This document shows, one piece after another, positions 1 to 10,101 of a stretch of DNA of 39,879 nt. Every line of letters starts with the position of its first letter. Position 1 is the stretch's first letter. The translations under genes were made by a program, and so were the position numbers. The notes under the pieces were generated by a model, which saw only the letters and a program-made list of their open reading frames with translations, made no database searches and was not told the origin of the DNA. Origin of the DNA: an uncultured Marixanthomonas sp. (lineage in GTDB: Bacteria; Bacteroidota; Bacteroidia; Flavobacteriales; Flavobacteriaceae); the NCBI GenBank assembly GCA_913057965.1, contig CAJXPE010000002.1:1-39879 (forward strand), read 5' to 3'.

Positions 1-81
1 TCAGCATCCTTTAAAGATGATGTGGCTAAACTTGAAAAACTTACAGATATCCCTTTTCTAAAAAAATGGGGGTACAAATAA
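1..81 (+). CDS. C-terminal fragment of an upstream protein (possibly a sulfotransferase), truncated by window start
   Basis: Frame 1 reads SASFKDDVAKLEKLTDIPFLKKWGYK* with stop TAA at 79-81; the WGY-type C-terminus and the neighbouring sulfotransferase suggest the family, weakly. Confidence 0.45.
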   Translation, partial: SASFKDDVAKLEKLTDIPFLKKWGYK

Positions 82-102
82 AGATAGTAAAGCATAAAGT
101 TA

Positions 103-795
103 ATGATAAGCAAAAAGCATAAAACCATATTTGTTCATATCCCGAAAGTTGCAGGTCAAAGTATTGAGACAATGTTTCTAGAAAATGAAGGCTTAGACTG
201 GAACAATCGCGCTAGCTTATTATTGAGGCCTAAAAAAAATCATGAAAAAGGACCAGCACGACTGGCTCATCTACGGGCAAGAGACTATGTTGATTATGGA
301 TATATTGATAAAAACGACTTTGATGAATACTATAAATTTTCTTTTGTAAGAAATCCATATAAGCGGGTTTTTTCCTTTTACAATTTTCTTGGGTATAATC
401 GAATTATTAGTGTAGATACATTTGTAACAAAAGTACTTCCTAAAAAAATTGAAGACGGTAACTTTTTCTTTTTATCACAATACGATTATTTATATAATAC
501 CAACGGAAATTTATTAGTTGACTTTGTTGGTAAACTAGAAACAATCAATAAAGATATTAGTAAAGTCATACAAGATATAGGTATAGAAAATGCGACGCTT
601 CCTCACGTAAACAAAGCTGTTGGAGAATGGCACCGAAGTGTGAGTCATGTAGTAAAAACCCCTTATTTATTATGGCATTTAAACTTTAATAAGAAACAAA
701 AAACCAACTTTGAAAAAATATTTACAAAAGAAATAAAGGATAAGGTGTTTCAGCTTTATAAAAAAGATTTTGAAGTATTTGACTATCAAAAATAA
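103..795 (+). CDS. Sulfotransferase family 2-like protein
   Basis: N-terminal KTIFVHIPKVAGQSIE (PAPS 5'-phosphosulfate loop-like) and FSFVRNPYKRVFSFYNF (3'-phosphate motif-like). Confidence 0.8.
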   Translation: MISKKHKTIFVHIPKVAGQSIETMFLENEGLDWNNRASLLLRPKKNHEKGPARLAHLRARDYVDYGYIDKNDFDEYYKFSFVRNPYKRVFSFYNFLGYNRIISVDTFVTKVLPKKIEDGNFFFLSQYDYLYNTNGNLLVDFVGKLETINKDISKVIQDIGIENATLPHVNKAVGEWHRSVSHVVKTPYLLWHLNFNKKQKTNFEKIFTKEIKDKVFQLYKKDFEVFDYQK

Positions 796-2057
796 TGAAC
801 CAATTAATCTATAAAATACTATTTGTTGTCTTGATCATTTCATTGTGGTCATCCAGTTTAGAGCTTTCGTTCTTAACATCTGTATTGGTGCTATTTGTTG
901 GACTTCGGAGTAAAATTTCTAGGGCAACATCGTCATTTATAGTCGGGCTTTTAATCCTTTTATTAATTGGGTGTGTAAGTATTTTTACATATGATGAAAG
1001 TTGGTATGGATTTTTAAAGGACTTTATTTACTTTCTACGTCCAATCACTGTTTTGTTAGCGGCATATTTTACTGTGGTAAACTTAAAAGAAAAGCGCGCT
1101 TTTTTTGACTTACTGGTGTTAACAGGTTTTGGGTTTGCGGGTATTCATTTACTTGAAATTGCAATAAATATCGTTAGTATTGGTCCCGATATTAGTAAAC
1201 TAAGGGGAGAATACGGTCGTACCAACCACGTAGAAATGATTGCTCTTTTTATTGTTATCTGCATTAAAAACATTCCTATAAAAAAAACGCGATATAAAAT
1301 TGTATACCAAGTATTTGTGGTCTGCTTATTTGTATCGTTTATCCTGTATTTTTCAAGAACCATGTTTTTGGTTTTATTTTTAATGGTTTTGGCCTATAAA
1401 GGATTTTTAAAGCTTAACGGGCGCGGAATCGTTGCTTTAATTTTACTAGCTATTTTAGGGGGAATAGCGATGTTTTTTATAAATCAATATGAACCTAAAA
1501 CTGAAGACCCTGGGATATTAGGTGCATTCGCTCTTAAAATTAAAAACTCTTATACCGAAGCCTTTAAACCTATAGATATAGATCCTACGAAAAATGATAA
1601 AAGAGAACTTTGGGATCATTGGCGCGCCTTTGAAGCAAACCTTGTTTATGACAAAATAGAAGATGAAAAAGCTTGGGTTCTGGGAGCAGGTTTTGGTTCA
1701 ACAGTTGATGTAGGGTTTGAAATTAGACTGCAAGGAGAATTTATTAGGTACCTACCTACTACTCACAATGGTTTAGCATATGTCTATTTAAAAACTGGTA
1801 TTTTAGGATTGTTACTATATTTGTTTCTTATAGCAACCCTTTATTTATATTATTACTCTAAAAGAGATTCCGAAGGAGAAATTTCATATAATAATTTATT
1901 AGCCGCCTGTGCCTTTTACATGTTTATTTCAAGTGTTGTAGTGACGGGTATTTTTAAACCTTATGACATGGTAACATTACTCATAGGGGGGACATTTGCA
2001 TTAAAACAACATTTTTATTTTGAAGATAGGAATATTAGGAACGAGGGGGATACCTAA
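795..2057 (+). CDS. O-antigen ligase/polymerase (Wzy/WaaL)-like multi-TM protein
   Basis: Hydrophobic multi-TM protein with a large periplasmic loop before a THNGLAYVYLKTGILGLLLYL motif typical of the O-antigen ligase family. Confidence 0.75.
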   Translation: MNQLIYKILFVVLIISLWSSSLELSFLTSVLVLFVGLRSKISRATSSFIVGLLILLLIGCVSIFTYDESWYGFLKDFIYFLRPITVLLAAYFTVVNLKEKRAFFDLLVLTGFGFAGIHLLEIAINIVSIGPDISKLRGEYGRTNHVEMIALFIVICIKNIPIKKTRYKIVYQVFVVCLFVSFILYFSRTMFLVLFLMVLAYKGFLKLNGRGIVALILLAILGGIAMFFINQYEPKTEDPGILGAFALKIKNSYTEAFKPIDIDPTKNDKRELWDHWRAFEANLVYDKIEDEKAWVLGAGFGSTVDVGFEIRLQGEFIRYLPTTHNGLAYVYLKTGILGLLLYLFLIATLYLYYYSKRDSEGEISYNNLLAACAFYMFISSVVVTGIFKPYDMVTLLIGGTFALKQHFYFEDRNIRNEGDT

Positions 2058-3120
2058 CCACCACGGAGGTTTTGAACAGTTTGCAGAATTCTTTGCTGTT
2101 TTTTTAGCAGAACAAGGACACGAAACCTATGTCTATAATTCAAGTTTACATCCATATAAAAAAACTGAGTATAAAGGTGTGCATATTATACACTGCACGG
2201 ACCCAGAGGACAAATTAGGAACTGTAGGTCAATTTATTTATGATCTAAACTGCATAAAAGATTCAAAAAAGAGAAATTTTGATATTCTACTTCAATTAGG
2301 GTACACTAGTAATTCGATATGGCACCGAAGACTGCCAAATAATGCCATTATAATCACCAATATGGATGGCTTGGAATGGAAACGCTCTAAATATAAAAAG
2401 CCCGTAAGACGGTTTTTAAAATACGCCGAAAAACTAGCCGTAAAAAGTAGTGATTATTTAATAGCCGATTCTAAAGGGATTCAAAATTATCTTCAGAAGA
2501 AATATAAAGAAACCTCAACCTATATTCCCTACGGTGCCGTGCCATTTAAATTACCAGAACCTGAAATTTTAGACACTTTTAATCTTACACCGTTTAAGTA
2601 CAATATGCTTATTGCTCGTATGGAGCCAGAAAATAATATTGAAGTAATTCTTGATGGTATTGTACACTCGGACAACAATGATCCTTTTATCGTGGTGGGC
2701 AAACAGGATGCAACAAAGTTTGGCCGTTATTTGGTAAATAAGTTCAAGGGAAATGAGCAAATACGCTTTGTGGGAGGTATTTATAACCTAGAAGACCTTA
2801 ACAATTTACGGTATTACTCTAATCTTTACTTTCACGGGCACAGCGTTGGCGGTACAAATCCATCACTTTTGGAAGCGATGGCAAGTCAAACTTTGATAAT
2901 CGCTCATAAAAATGAATTTAATAGTGCTATTTTAGGGCGAGATGCGCTGTATTTTTCTTCTGAAAACGATATTGTCAGTATCCTGAATCAGAAAAAAGAA
3001 AAAAACCATTATGAAAACTTTGTAACGAATAACATGGATAAAGTAGAGAAGCTTTATAGCTGGTCTGCTATTAATAATGCGTATTTAAATTTTTTCAAAG
3101 AAGTATATGGAAAAACATAA
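2020..3120 (+). CDS. Glycosyltransferase, DUF1972/GT4-like
   Basis: MKIGILGTRGIPNHHGGFEQFAEFFA N-terminus and HGHSVGGTNPSLLEAMA C-terminal motif; TTG start at 2020. Confidence 0.85.
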   Translation: MKIGILGTRGIPNHHGGFEQFAEFFAVFLAEQGHETYVYNSSLHPYKKTEYKGVHIIHCTDPEDKLGTVGQFIYDLNCIKDSKKRNFDILLQLGYTSNSIWHRRLPNNAIIITNMDGLEWKRSKYKKPVRRFLKYAEKLAVKSSDYLIADSKGIQNYLQKKYKETSTYIPYGAVPFKLPEPEILDTFNLTPFKYNMLIARMEPENNIEVILDGIVHSDNNDPFIVVGKQDATKFGRYLVNKFKGNEQIRFVGGIYNLEDLNNLRYYSNLYFHGHSVGGTNPSLLEAMASQTLIIAHKNEFNSAILGRDALYFSSENDIVSILNQKKEKNHYENFVTNNMDKVEKLYSWSAINNAYLNFFKEVYGKT

Positions 3121-4339
3121 AGCATACTTAACTTCAGAAAAAACCTTTGTCGTTATTTTGTCGGCGCTTCTTATTAGTTTGCCGCTACCCTATGCTTTTA
3201 GTACTACTTTCCTTATTGTTTTTGTTGTGGCAGCACTTGCTTCAACATTGTATCACCAGATAACGTTTAGTAAGAAACAGCTAATTCCTATTTTCTTTTA
3301 TGGGTTACTTGTTTTATCGCTATCCTGGAGTGTAAATTTTGATGATTCCTTAAGAGGTTTAGAGCGGCAATTGCCTTTTTTATTGCTTCCTATTGCGTTT
3401 ATCACCATGCCGGTACTCTCCAAAAAAGGCTTCCAAACCATATTACATTCTTTCGCTGTGTTTTTGAGCCTCCTTGCATTGTTTTTTATCGCAAATGCCT
3501 TCGTGCAGTATCTATCGACTGGAAATAAGGATGTTTTCTTTTACCATGCGCTCGTATCTCCTTTAAATCTTAATGCTATTTATGCTTCAGTGATGGCCTC
3601 TTTAAGTTTTTTGTATGTTCTTTTTTACAGTAAAAGGAAGTTTTTTAATTATTTGGTGGCTTTTGTATTGTTCCTGTTTTTGATTTTACTTGCTTCAAAA
3701 AATATAATAGCCGTTACCTTTTTAGCGGTTATCATAGGTTTTTTCTTCACCAAAAAAATAAACCGAAAACGGCTGTTATTGATTGCGTTCGTTGGTTTTG
3801 GTATTGCAGCGGTTTTGTTTTACAGCCCCGTTAAGGAACGAGTGGAAGAAGAACTAACCTCTAATGTAAAAGAAGTGCTAACTTGTGATAAATTTAACCG
3901 GGTTTATCCATGGACGGGTACGACTATCCGTTTGTTTCAAGCGCGGGTATTTTATGAGCTTTTTGAAGAAAACAACAAGTTTTTAAGTGGTTTCGGCATT
4001 AATGCTTCTCAAGAAAAAATTGTAGAAAAGCAGAATACATACAATCTTTATTGGGGCTATAATAATTACAATTTTCACAATCAATATATACAGGCTTTTG
4101 CTGAGCTGGGTTTTTTCGGGTTTATAGGAATATTAGCATTACTTATCGTCATTTTTGGAAAGTATATAAGCTCTAAAGAACTAATAGCCTTATTCTTTGT
4201 GTTGATTATGGGCTCTGTATTTTTAACCGAATCTTACGTATGGAGACAGCGTGGTATGTTGCATTTTTTAGTACTGTATGGATTGTTATTCAGGGTTTTT
4301 TCAGTAAAATTGAATAACAGCCATAAAAGATTTATTTAA
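3107..4339 (+). CDS. O-antigen ligase family (Wzy/WaaL-like) membrane protein
   Basis: Multi-TM; FHNQYIQAFAELGFFGFIGILALL motif; 14-nt overlap with preceding CDS. Confidence 0.75.
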   Translation: MEKHKAYLTSEKTFVVILSALLISLPLPYAFSTTFLIVFVVAALASTLYHQITFSKKQLIPIFFYGLLVLSLSWSVNFDDSLRGLERQLPFLLLPIAFITMPVLSKKGFQTILHSFAVFLSLLALFFIANAFVQYLSTGNKDVFFYHALVSPLNLNAIYASVMASLSFLYVLFYSKRKFFNYLVAFVLFLFLILLASKNIIAVTFLAVIIGFFFTKKINRKRLLLIAFVGFGIAAVLFYSPVKERVEEELTSNVKEVLTCDKFNRVYPWTGTTIRLFQARVFYELFEENNKFLSGFGINASQEKIVEKQNTYNLYWGYNNYNFHNQYIQAFAELGFFGFIGILALLIVIFGKYISSKELIALFFVLIMGSVFLTESYVWRQRGMLHFLVLYGLLFRVFSVKLNNSHKRFI

Positions 4340-4359
4340 AAATAGAATCGAAAATCTCA

Positions 4360-6453
4360 ATGCAAAAAACAATAATATACAGCTATCTATTTGTTTTGTT
4401 AGTAATTTTGGGTGCTATTGCGTATTCAGGGTGTTATTCGCTTGATTTAATTGGAGATTCCTTAATGTATGGCCATGGTAAATCAGGAATCGATTATGCT
4501 ATTGACAACTTTTTAAACATTAATGGTAGATGGGCACAGGGCTTAACAAATGATTACCGACTGTATACATTTAGAGGGCTTTCTACAGTACTTTCTTTTT
4601 CCTTTTTTCTCGCGTCTGCCTTTATTTTCATCAAGTTTCTTGTTAAGAAAAATATTTCCGCACTCATAGTAACCTTATCTTTTTACTTTGCCGTAGTTTT
4701 TTCTTTAAAAGGATTTTACGATTTCACCTTCAATCTAAGCGTTGTACTCTCTTACACTACAGGTTTAGGGTTAGTATTATTATTGATTCCGTCTATTTAT
4801 AAATACAATCTAACAAACTCGAAAAAATATTTATGGTTGATACTTTTTATACTTGTTTTTACATCAGGTTTACTAGAGATTTATGGAATAACAACTCTTT
4901 TAATGCTAGGCCTACTTTTAGTTTTAGAAGTTATTCAGAAAAAGAAAATAAAGTTAACAACGGGACTATTTTTTCTAATTTCATTGGCTTTTAACCTACT
5001 AACTTTTTTCTCTCCAGGGAACATGGCAAGACGTGCGGATAGTGACACAACCTTGGCCTTTGACTTTTCTGTGATAACAGATTTATATGTAAGAAACCTT
5101 AGTAACCTCATAAACTTAAACACGCTTACATTTTTTTTAATAACGGTCTTGGTTGGCATAACAAGTAAGTCCGTTTATGATAAGAATTTATCAAAACCAA
5201 TTTCGGTATTTCTTTTTCTCACATTTTTTCTTTTATTGACCATTTTGCCTATCGCCCTGATCACTATAGCATCACCAGATAGGGCCATGCAGTTGGTAAG
5301 AGTAGAGAATATTTCAGTCATTTTTATGTTGATTTTTATATTTCTCCTTGCTTTTCTTATCGGAAATAAAATAGGGCTATCTATCCCCAAAAACATAGTG
5401 TATCTGTTATTTTTTCTGCCGCTACTTACTTTTTGTACGACGTATTTTTCTGAAGAAAACGATAACGGATCTAAAAAAATATATACTCAATTGATAACGG
5501 GGGACCTAAAAAAATATCACGATCATGAAATGGCAATTCGCGATTTTTTATCAAGTACACCCAAAGGAAAAGTAAAGAGCATACCAATACTTTTAAAGGA
5601 GGACTACGCTTATACAGTAATAGGACTTCCTAATGGGTTTACCTTTAAAAATAGGAAAACTGCTCATAGATCGTATGAAGAGGTGTTTAATAATGGTGAA
5701 ATAATCAACTTAAAAAGAGATTATCCAAATCCTTTACTTTTTTCCTCTATTTATTTTTTTGAAAAAGGGGAAAGAGAACAAGTGGAAAAGGTATTTTCAA
5801 ATGATTTTTTTCAGGTTTACTTAAATAAAAAGTACAATACATTTATCCTAAAAAAAGTAAAACCTTCAGATAACACTATATTTTCTTTTAAATTTAGAAA
5901 TCACAATATTGAAGTTAATTGGGATAAAGAGGTTACCAAATATCCAGAATACTATAAGGAGCATCCAAATATCATTGGAATGTTAGCGCGTAAAAGTATT
6001 AAAGAGGCTGAAAACCTGGCGGATAAATTAAAAATTAGTTTTAAAATCTCTTTAAAAAAGGAAGATATACTTACCCTCTATTATAAACAAGGTCGAAAAC
6101 CTTACAGTGAGGAAGGTTCAATTCGTAAGTCAATACCTTCGCATAGAGACCAATATGTTGATTTTATAATTCCTATTGATGAAGGCTTTCCACAAAATAT
6201 ACGATTTGATTTTGGTTCTAAAAAAAACCAAGAAATAACAATACAGCAAATACACTTTAACACAAAAAAGAATACAAAAATTATAAAGCAGAGTGAAGTA
6301 AAAGATTATTTTAATTCCCCTGAAAAATGGAATCGGGTATTAAATGCAGATTCTGCAAAGTATGGGGTAAAAGAGGTGAATAACTTTGTAGATGCTAAGC
6401 TGATAGGAAACAAAAAGCTATATTCATTATTACGAACTTTAAAAAATAAATAA
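4360..6453 (+). CDS. Large multi-TM protein with soluble C-terminal domain; putative GtrII/GT-C-like glycosyltransferase (DUF6056-like)
   Basis: Many TM segments followed by about 250 soluble residues; immediately upstream of a GtrB-like glycosyltransferase. Confidence 0.5.
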   Translation: MQKTIIYSYLFVLLVILGAIAYSGCYSLDLIGDSLMYGHGKSGIDYAIDNFLNINGRWAQGLTNDYRLYTFRGLSTVLSFSFFLASAFIFIKFLVKKNISALIVTLSFYFAVVFSLKGFYDFTFNLSVVLSYTTGLGLVLLLIPSIYKYNLTNSKKYLWLILFILVFTSGLLEIYGITTLLMLGLLLVLEVIQKKKIKLTTGLFFLISLAFNLLTFFSPGNMARRADSDTTLAFDFSVITDLYVRNLSNLINLNTLTFFLITVLVGITSKSVYDKNLSKPISVFLFLTFFLLLTILPIALITIASPDRAMQLVRVENISVIFMLIFIFLLAFLIGNKIGLSIPKNIVYLLFFLPLLTFCTTYFSEENDNGSKKIYTQLITGDLKKYHDHEMAIRDFLSSTPKGKVKSIPILLKEDYAYTVIGLPNGFTFKNRKTAHRSYEEVFNNGEIINLKRDYPNPLLFSSIYFFEKGEREQVEKVFSNDFFQVYLNKKYNTFILKKVKPSDNTIFSFKFRNHNIEVNWDKEVTKYPEYYKEHPNIIGMLARKSIKEAENLADKLKISFKISLKKEDILTLYYKQGRKPYSEEGSIRKSIPSHRDQYVDFIIPIDEGFPQNIRFDFGSKKNQEITIQQIHFNTKKNTKIIKQSEVKDYFNSPEKWNRVLNADSAKYGVKEVNNFVDAKLIGNKKLYSLLRTLKNK

Positions 6454-6459
6454 AGCAAT

Positions 6460-7407
6460 TTGAAAAAACGTGTAAGTATTATTGTATCACTTTATAATGA
6501 AGCGTTAGCTATCCCAGATTTTTGGAATAGTTTAAACAATGCTATTTTACAACTTGAAGAGGTTGATGCCATTGAAATACTATGGGTAAATGACGGGAGC
6601 AATGATGACACGTCAAAAAAAATCAATGAAATCATTACTGTAAAAGATGATAAAATTGAGCACGTTTTAATCGAGTTTTCAAGAAATTATGGGCACGAAG
6701 CGGCAATGATTGCAGGTATTGATTATGCTACGGGTGATGCTCTTATTTGTATGGATGCCGATTTACAACATCCCCCCGAAAAAATTTCTACGATGCTGTC
6801 CGTTTATTCTAGTGGGTTTGACGTGGTTTTGGCACATAGAAAAGAACGAGAGGATAGTAGCCTCTTTAAAAAAGCTTTATCTACATTTTTTTACACTTTT
6901 TTAAACGCGATATCAACTTTTAAATTTAATAAAAACGCATCCGATTTTTTTCTTATTTCAAAAAGAGTACAGCAAATACTAAAAGACAATTACAGGGAAC
7001 GTAACCGGTTTTTAAGAGGGTATGCACAGATAGTAGGATTTAATGCAACACATATTGAATACAATGCTCCAAAACGAATTGCCGGTAAAAGTAATTACTC
7101 TTATAAAAAACTAGTTAAATTAAGTTTTGATGCCGTATTCTCGTTTTCAAACAAACCATTGCAGGTAGCGTCTTATATTTCAATATTGTTTGTGTTCTTT
7201 ACAGTTTCAATAGGGGTGTATAGCTTCGTCACCTATTTTATAGGCGATAAACCCCCTTCTGGATACACAACATTAATTATTTTCACTTCTATCTGTTTTT
7301 CTTTTTTGTTTATCATATTAGCTATCTTGTCCATATATTTTTCAAAAGCCCTAGACGAGATAAGGGAAAGACCTATATATATTATAAAAAAATTAGTGAA
7401 GGGGTAG
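6460..7407 (+). CDS. GT2 polyprenyl-phosphate glycosyltransferase (GtrB/YfdH-like)
   Basis: SIIVSLYNEALAIPDF, NDGSNDDT, MDADLQHPPE and two C-terminal TM helices ending in ERPIYIIKK; TTG start. Confidence 0.88.
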   Translation: MKKRVSIIVSLYNEALAIPDFWNSLNNAILQLEEVDAIEILWVNDGSNDDTSKKINEIITVKDDKIEHVLIEFSRNYGHEAAMIAGIDYATGDALICMDADLQHPPEKISTMLSVYSSGFDVVLAHRKEREDSSLFKKALSTFFYTFLNAISTFKFNKNASDFFLISKRVQQILKDNYRERNRFLRGYAQIVGFNATHIEYNAPKRIAGKSNYSYKKLVKLSFDAVFSFSNKPLQVASYISILFVFFTVSIGVYSFVTYFIGDKPPSGYTTLIIFTSICFSFLFIILAILSIYFSKALDEIRERPIYIIKKLVKG

Positions 7408-7460
7408 CCATTTTAGGATAATCAAGAACTCTTTAATAGAGGCGGAAATCTACGATACAA

Positions 7461-8558
7461 ATGAACATACTTATAGACGCCCATGTTTTTGATGGAAAGT
7501 TTCAAGGATCCAGAACCTATATTAAGGGACTTTATTCTGAAATGATCAAAAAAAAAAGTGACTGGCATTTTTATTTTGCCGGAAGCAATGTGGATACTTT
7601 ACAGGAGGAATTTGGTAGTAAAAAAAACATAACGTACTTAAAATTACGTGCTACAAACAAATATATCCGCTTGCTTTTTGAGCTTCCATACTTGAGTTAT
7701 AAGCACAAGATAGATTTTTCACATTTTCAGTATGTTTCACCGCCTATAAAAATTGGAAAATATATTGTCACCAATCATGATATTTTATTTGAAGAAGAAC
7801 GCTTTAAACAGTATTTTCCCAATAAGTACCGATGGGTTAATAGCTTCCTTTTTAAATACGCTGCCCGAAAAGCAAATATATTACTAACCGTTTCAGATTA
7901 TTCAAAAAATAAAATAAACGAGTTCTATAACATTCCTAAGGAGCAAATTCACGTAACGCCCAATGCTATTCAATTAAATACTGAAACCACTAAAACCAAC
8001 CTTATAAAAAAGAAGTATGGGTGTGAAAAGTATTTACTGTATGTAAGTCGTGTGGAGCCTAGAAAGAACCATATTTCCGTAGTAAAAGCTTTTATAAACC
8101 TAAAATTATATGAACATGGGTATCAACTTGTTTTTATAGGAAATCGGGATATGGAAGATAAGGAGCTAACTAATTATATAACTGAAAACAGAAAGTATTT
8201 ACAAGATAATTTGCGCTTCTTTTCAAATGTACCAGATACCGATTTAAAACAATTTTACTTAAACGCTGAGGTAGTTGTATACCCTTCTTTTGCCGAAGGA
8301 TTTGGCATTCCTCCGCTAGAAGGAGCTGTTTATAAAAGGAAAGTGGTTTGTTCCTCTTCCACGGCGATGGCTGAATTTACCTTTTTTAAGTACTTAGTAA
8401 ACCCAAACAATCAAAAAGAGATAGAAGAAGCGATTTCAAAAGCTCTTAAAGACGATGAAAAAGGGTTAGATAAAATTCAGGAATTTGTGTTACAAACCTA
8501 TACGTGGTCGAGAGGAGCTGATGTTTTAGAGAAAGAAATTGAAAAACATTATAAATAG
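7461..8558 (+). CDS. Glycosyltransferase family 4
   Basis: YVSRVEPRKNHISVVKAF and PSFAEGFGIPPLEG motifs. Confidence 0.9.
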   Translation: MNILIDAHVFDGKFQGSRTYIKGLYSEMIKKKSDWHFYFAGSNVDTLQEEFGSKKNITYLKLRATNKYIRLLFELPYLSYKHKIDFSHFQYVSPPIKIGKYIVTNHDILFEEERFKQYFPNKYRWVNSFLFKYAARKANILLTVSDYSKNKINEFYNIPKEQIHVTPNAIQLNTETTKTNLIKKKYGCEKYLLYVSRVEPRKNHISVVKAFINLKLYEHGYQLVFIGNRDMEDKELTNYITENRKYLQDNLRFFSNVPDTDLKQFYLNAEVVVYPSFAEGFGIPPLEGAVYKRKVVCSSSTAMAEFTFFKYLVNPNNQKEIEEAISKALKDDEKGLDKIQEFVLQTYTWSRGADVLEKEIEKHYK

Positions 8559-8619
8559 ATTTTAATTATTATTGTAAATAAGTAATTCATAATAAACTGT
8601 TTAAAAAACCCAGGATCTT

Positions 8620-10101
8620 TTGAAATTAAATATTAAAACGAAATATATAGTATACTTTGGGCTTTTAGTGGCTTTCCTTTTTCGAATGTTTAATTTCAAT
8701 TATGAAGGGCTTTGGAACGATGAGCTATTTACTGTTTCGTCTGCCCACCCAAATTTATCTATAATTGAGGTTATAAACTACCTAAAAAAGGATATTCACC
8801 CTCCATTGCATAATATACTTTGTAATATCTGGATCAAGATATTTGATTATAATGACAAATCATTTCGACTGTTAAATATATTATTTGGGGTTGTTGGTGT
8901 GTATTCAGTATATGCCTTGGCAAAACTCTTGTTTAATAAAAGAGTTGGACTATATGCAATGGTTTTTGCAGTCTTAAACCGTTATTTGATAATGTACAGT
9001 CAGGAAGTGCGATCGTATGGGTTGCTATTTTTATTGGCTAATTTTTCATTTTACTTCTTTATAAAATTGATTAGGGATGGGTTTAATTTTAAAAATGCGA
9101 GCTGGTACATAGTAGTAACAACGGCTATGCTCTACACACATTATTTTGCATTGTTTGTAATTGCCTCGCAGTTTTTCTGTTTCCTATTTTTAATAGATTG
9201 GAAAGCGTTCAAAAAAAGAGCACTTAAGTATATAGTTACTTTTCTTTTGCCAAATTTACTATTCCTTTTTTGGGTTCCTATAATATTTAAGCATCTTGAT
9301 AAGCCAAGAGGTGGTTGGAGAGATGAAGCTAGTCTATCGCTCTTGTTTGAATATTCACATGATTTTTTTAATGATCAGATTTTATCAGTAGTTTCAATAT
9401 GTTTAGTCATTATTACTTTTTTGTATTTAATAGCTAGAAAGCTTATTCAGTTTAAAGAAATTAAAGTTTTTTTTAATAAATCAAACTATGGTTTAGTTGT
9501 ATTAATTACTTGGTTTGTGGTTTTCTTTTTTATTCCTTTTATAAAATCAAGTTTTTCTGATACGATGATGTTTAATAGGTATTTTGTACCCCTTATTACT
9601 CCTATTATAATAATTCTGGCATTTTATGTAAGCAAAATAAAATCAAAAAATTTGAGAGAAATTGTTTTAATATCAATTATAGGATATAGCATATTGGTAC
9701 TTTTTTTAAATGACAGCCCTTATTTTGAAAAAGCTACAACATTTAGAGAAACAGTAGAAAATTTAAAAGAAAAAAGTGATGACCCGTATGTTTTACACAT
9801 TGCTAATAATTGGCGCTTTTTTGATTATTACCTTAGGCAATATAAAATTAGAAAGATAAAAAGTAATTATAAGGCTTTTAGAAAAATGATTGATAAGGAA
9901 CAACCCGATGAATATTATGTTCTTTTAAATTTAAAGCAAATACCCGAACAATTTAAAAAAGGAGTTCCTTCTTTAAAAGGGTATAAAGAAGCAAATTCGA
10001 AAATCTTTAACAACTCAAATAATATTAATGGAAATAAACTCATTAAATATACAAAGACTAATAATTTACACCAGGTAATTAAACCAGAAAAAGATGATTG
10101 A
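8620..10101 (+). CDS. GT39/ArnT-like (GT-C) membrane glycosyltransferase
   Basis: LWNDELFT and DIHPPLHN motifs, YSQEVRSYG, multi-TM; TTG start. Confidence 0.78.
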   Translation: MKLNIKTKYIVYFGLLVAFLFRMFNFNYEGLWNDELFTVSSAHPNLSIIEVINYLKKDIHPPLHNILCNIWIKIFDYNDKSFRLLNILFGVVGVYSVYALAKLLFNKRVGLYAMVFAVLNRYLIMYSQEVRSYGLLFLLANFSFYFFIKLIRDGFNFKNASWYIVVTTAMLYTHYFALFVIASQFFCFLFLIDWKAFKKRALKYIVTFLLPNLLFLFWVPIIFKHLDKPRGGWRDEASLSLLFEYSHDFFNDQILSVVSICLVIITFLYLIARKLIQFKEIKVFFNKSNYGLVVLITWFVVFFFIPFIKSSFSDTMMFNRYFVPLITPIIIILAFYVSKIKSKNLREIVLISIIGYSILVLFLNDSPYFEKATTFRETVENLKEKSDDPYVLHIANNWRFFDYYLRQYKIRKIKSNYKAFRKMIDKEQPDEYYVLLNLKQIPEQFKKGVPSLKGYKEANSKIFNNSNNINGNKLIKYTKTNNLHQVIKPEKDD

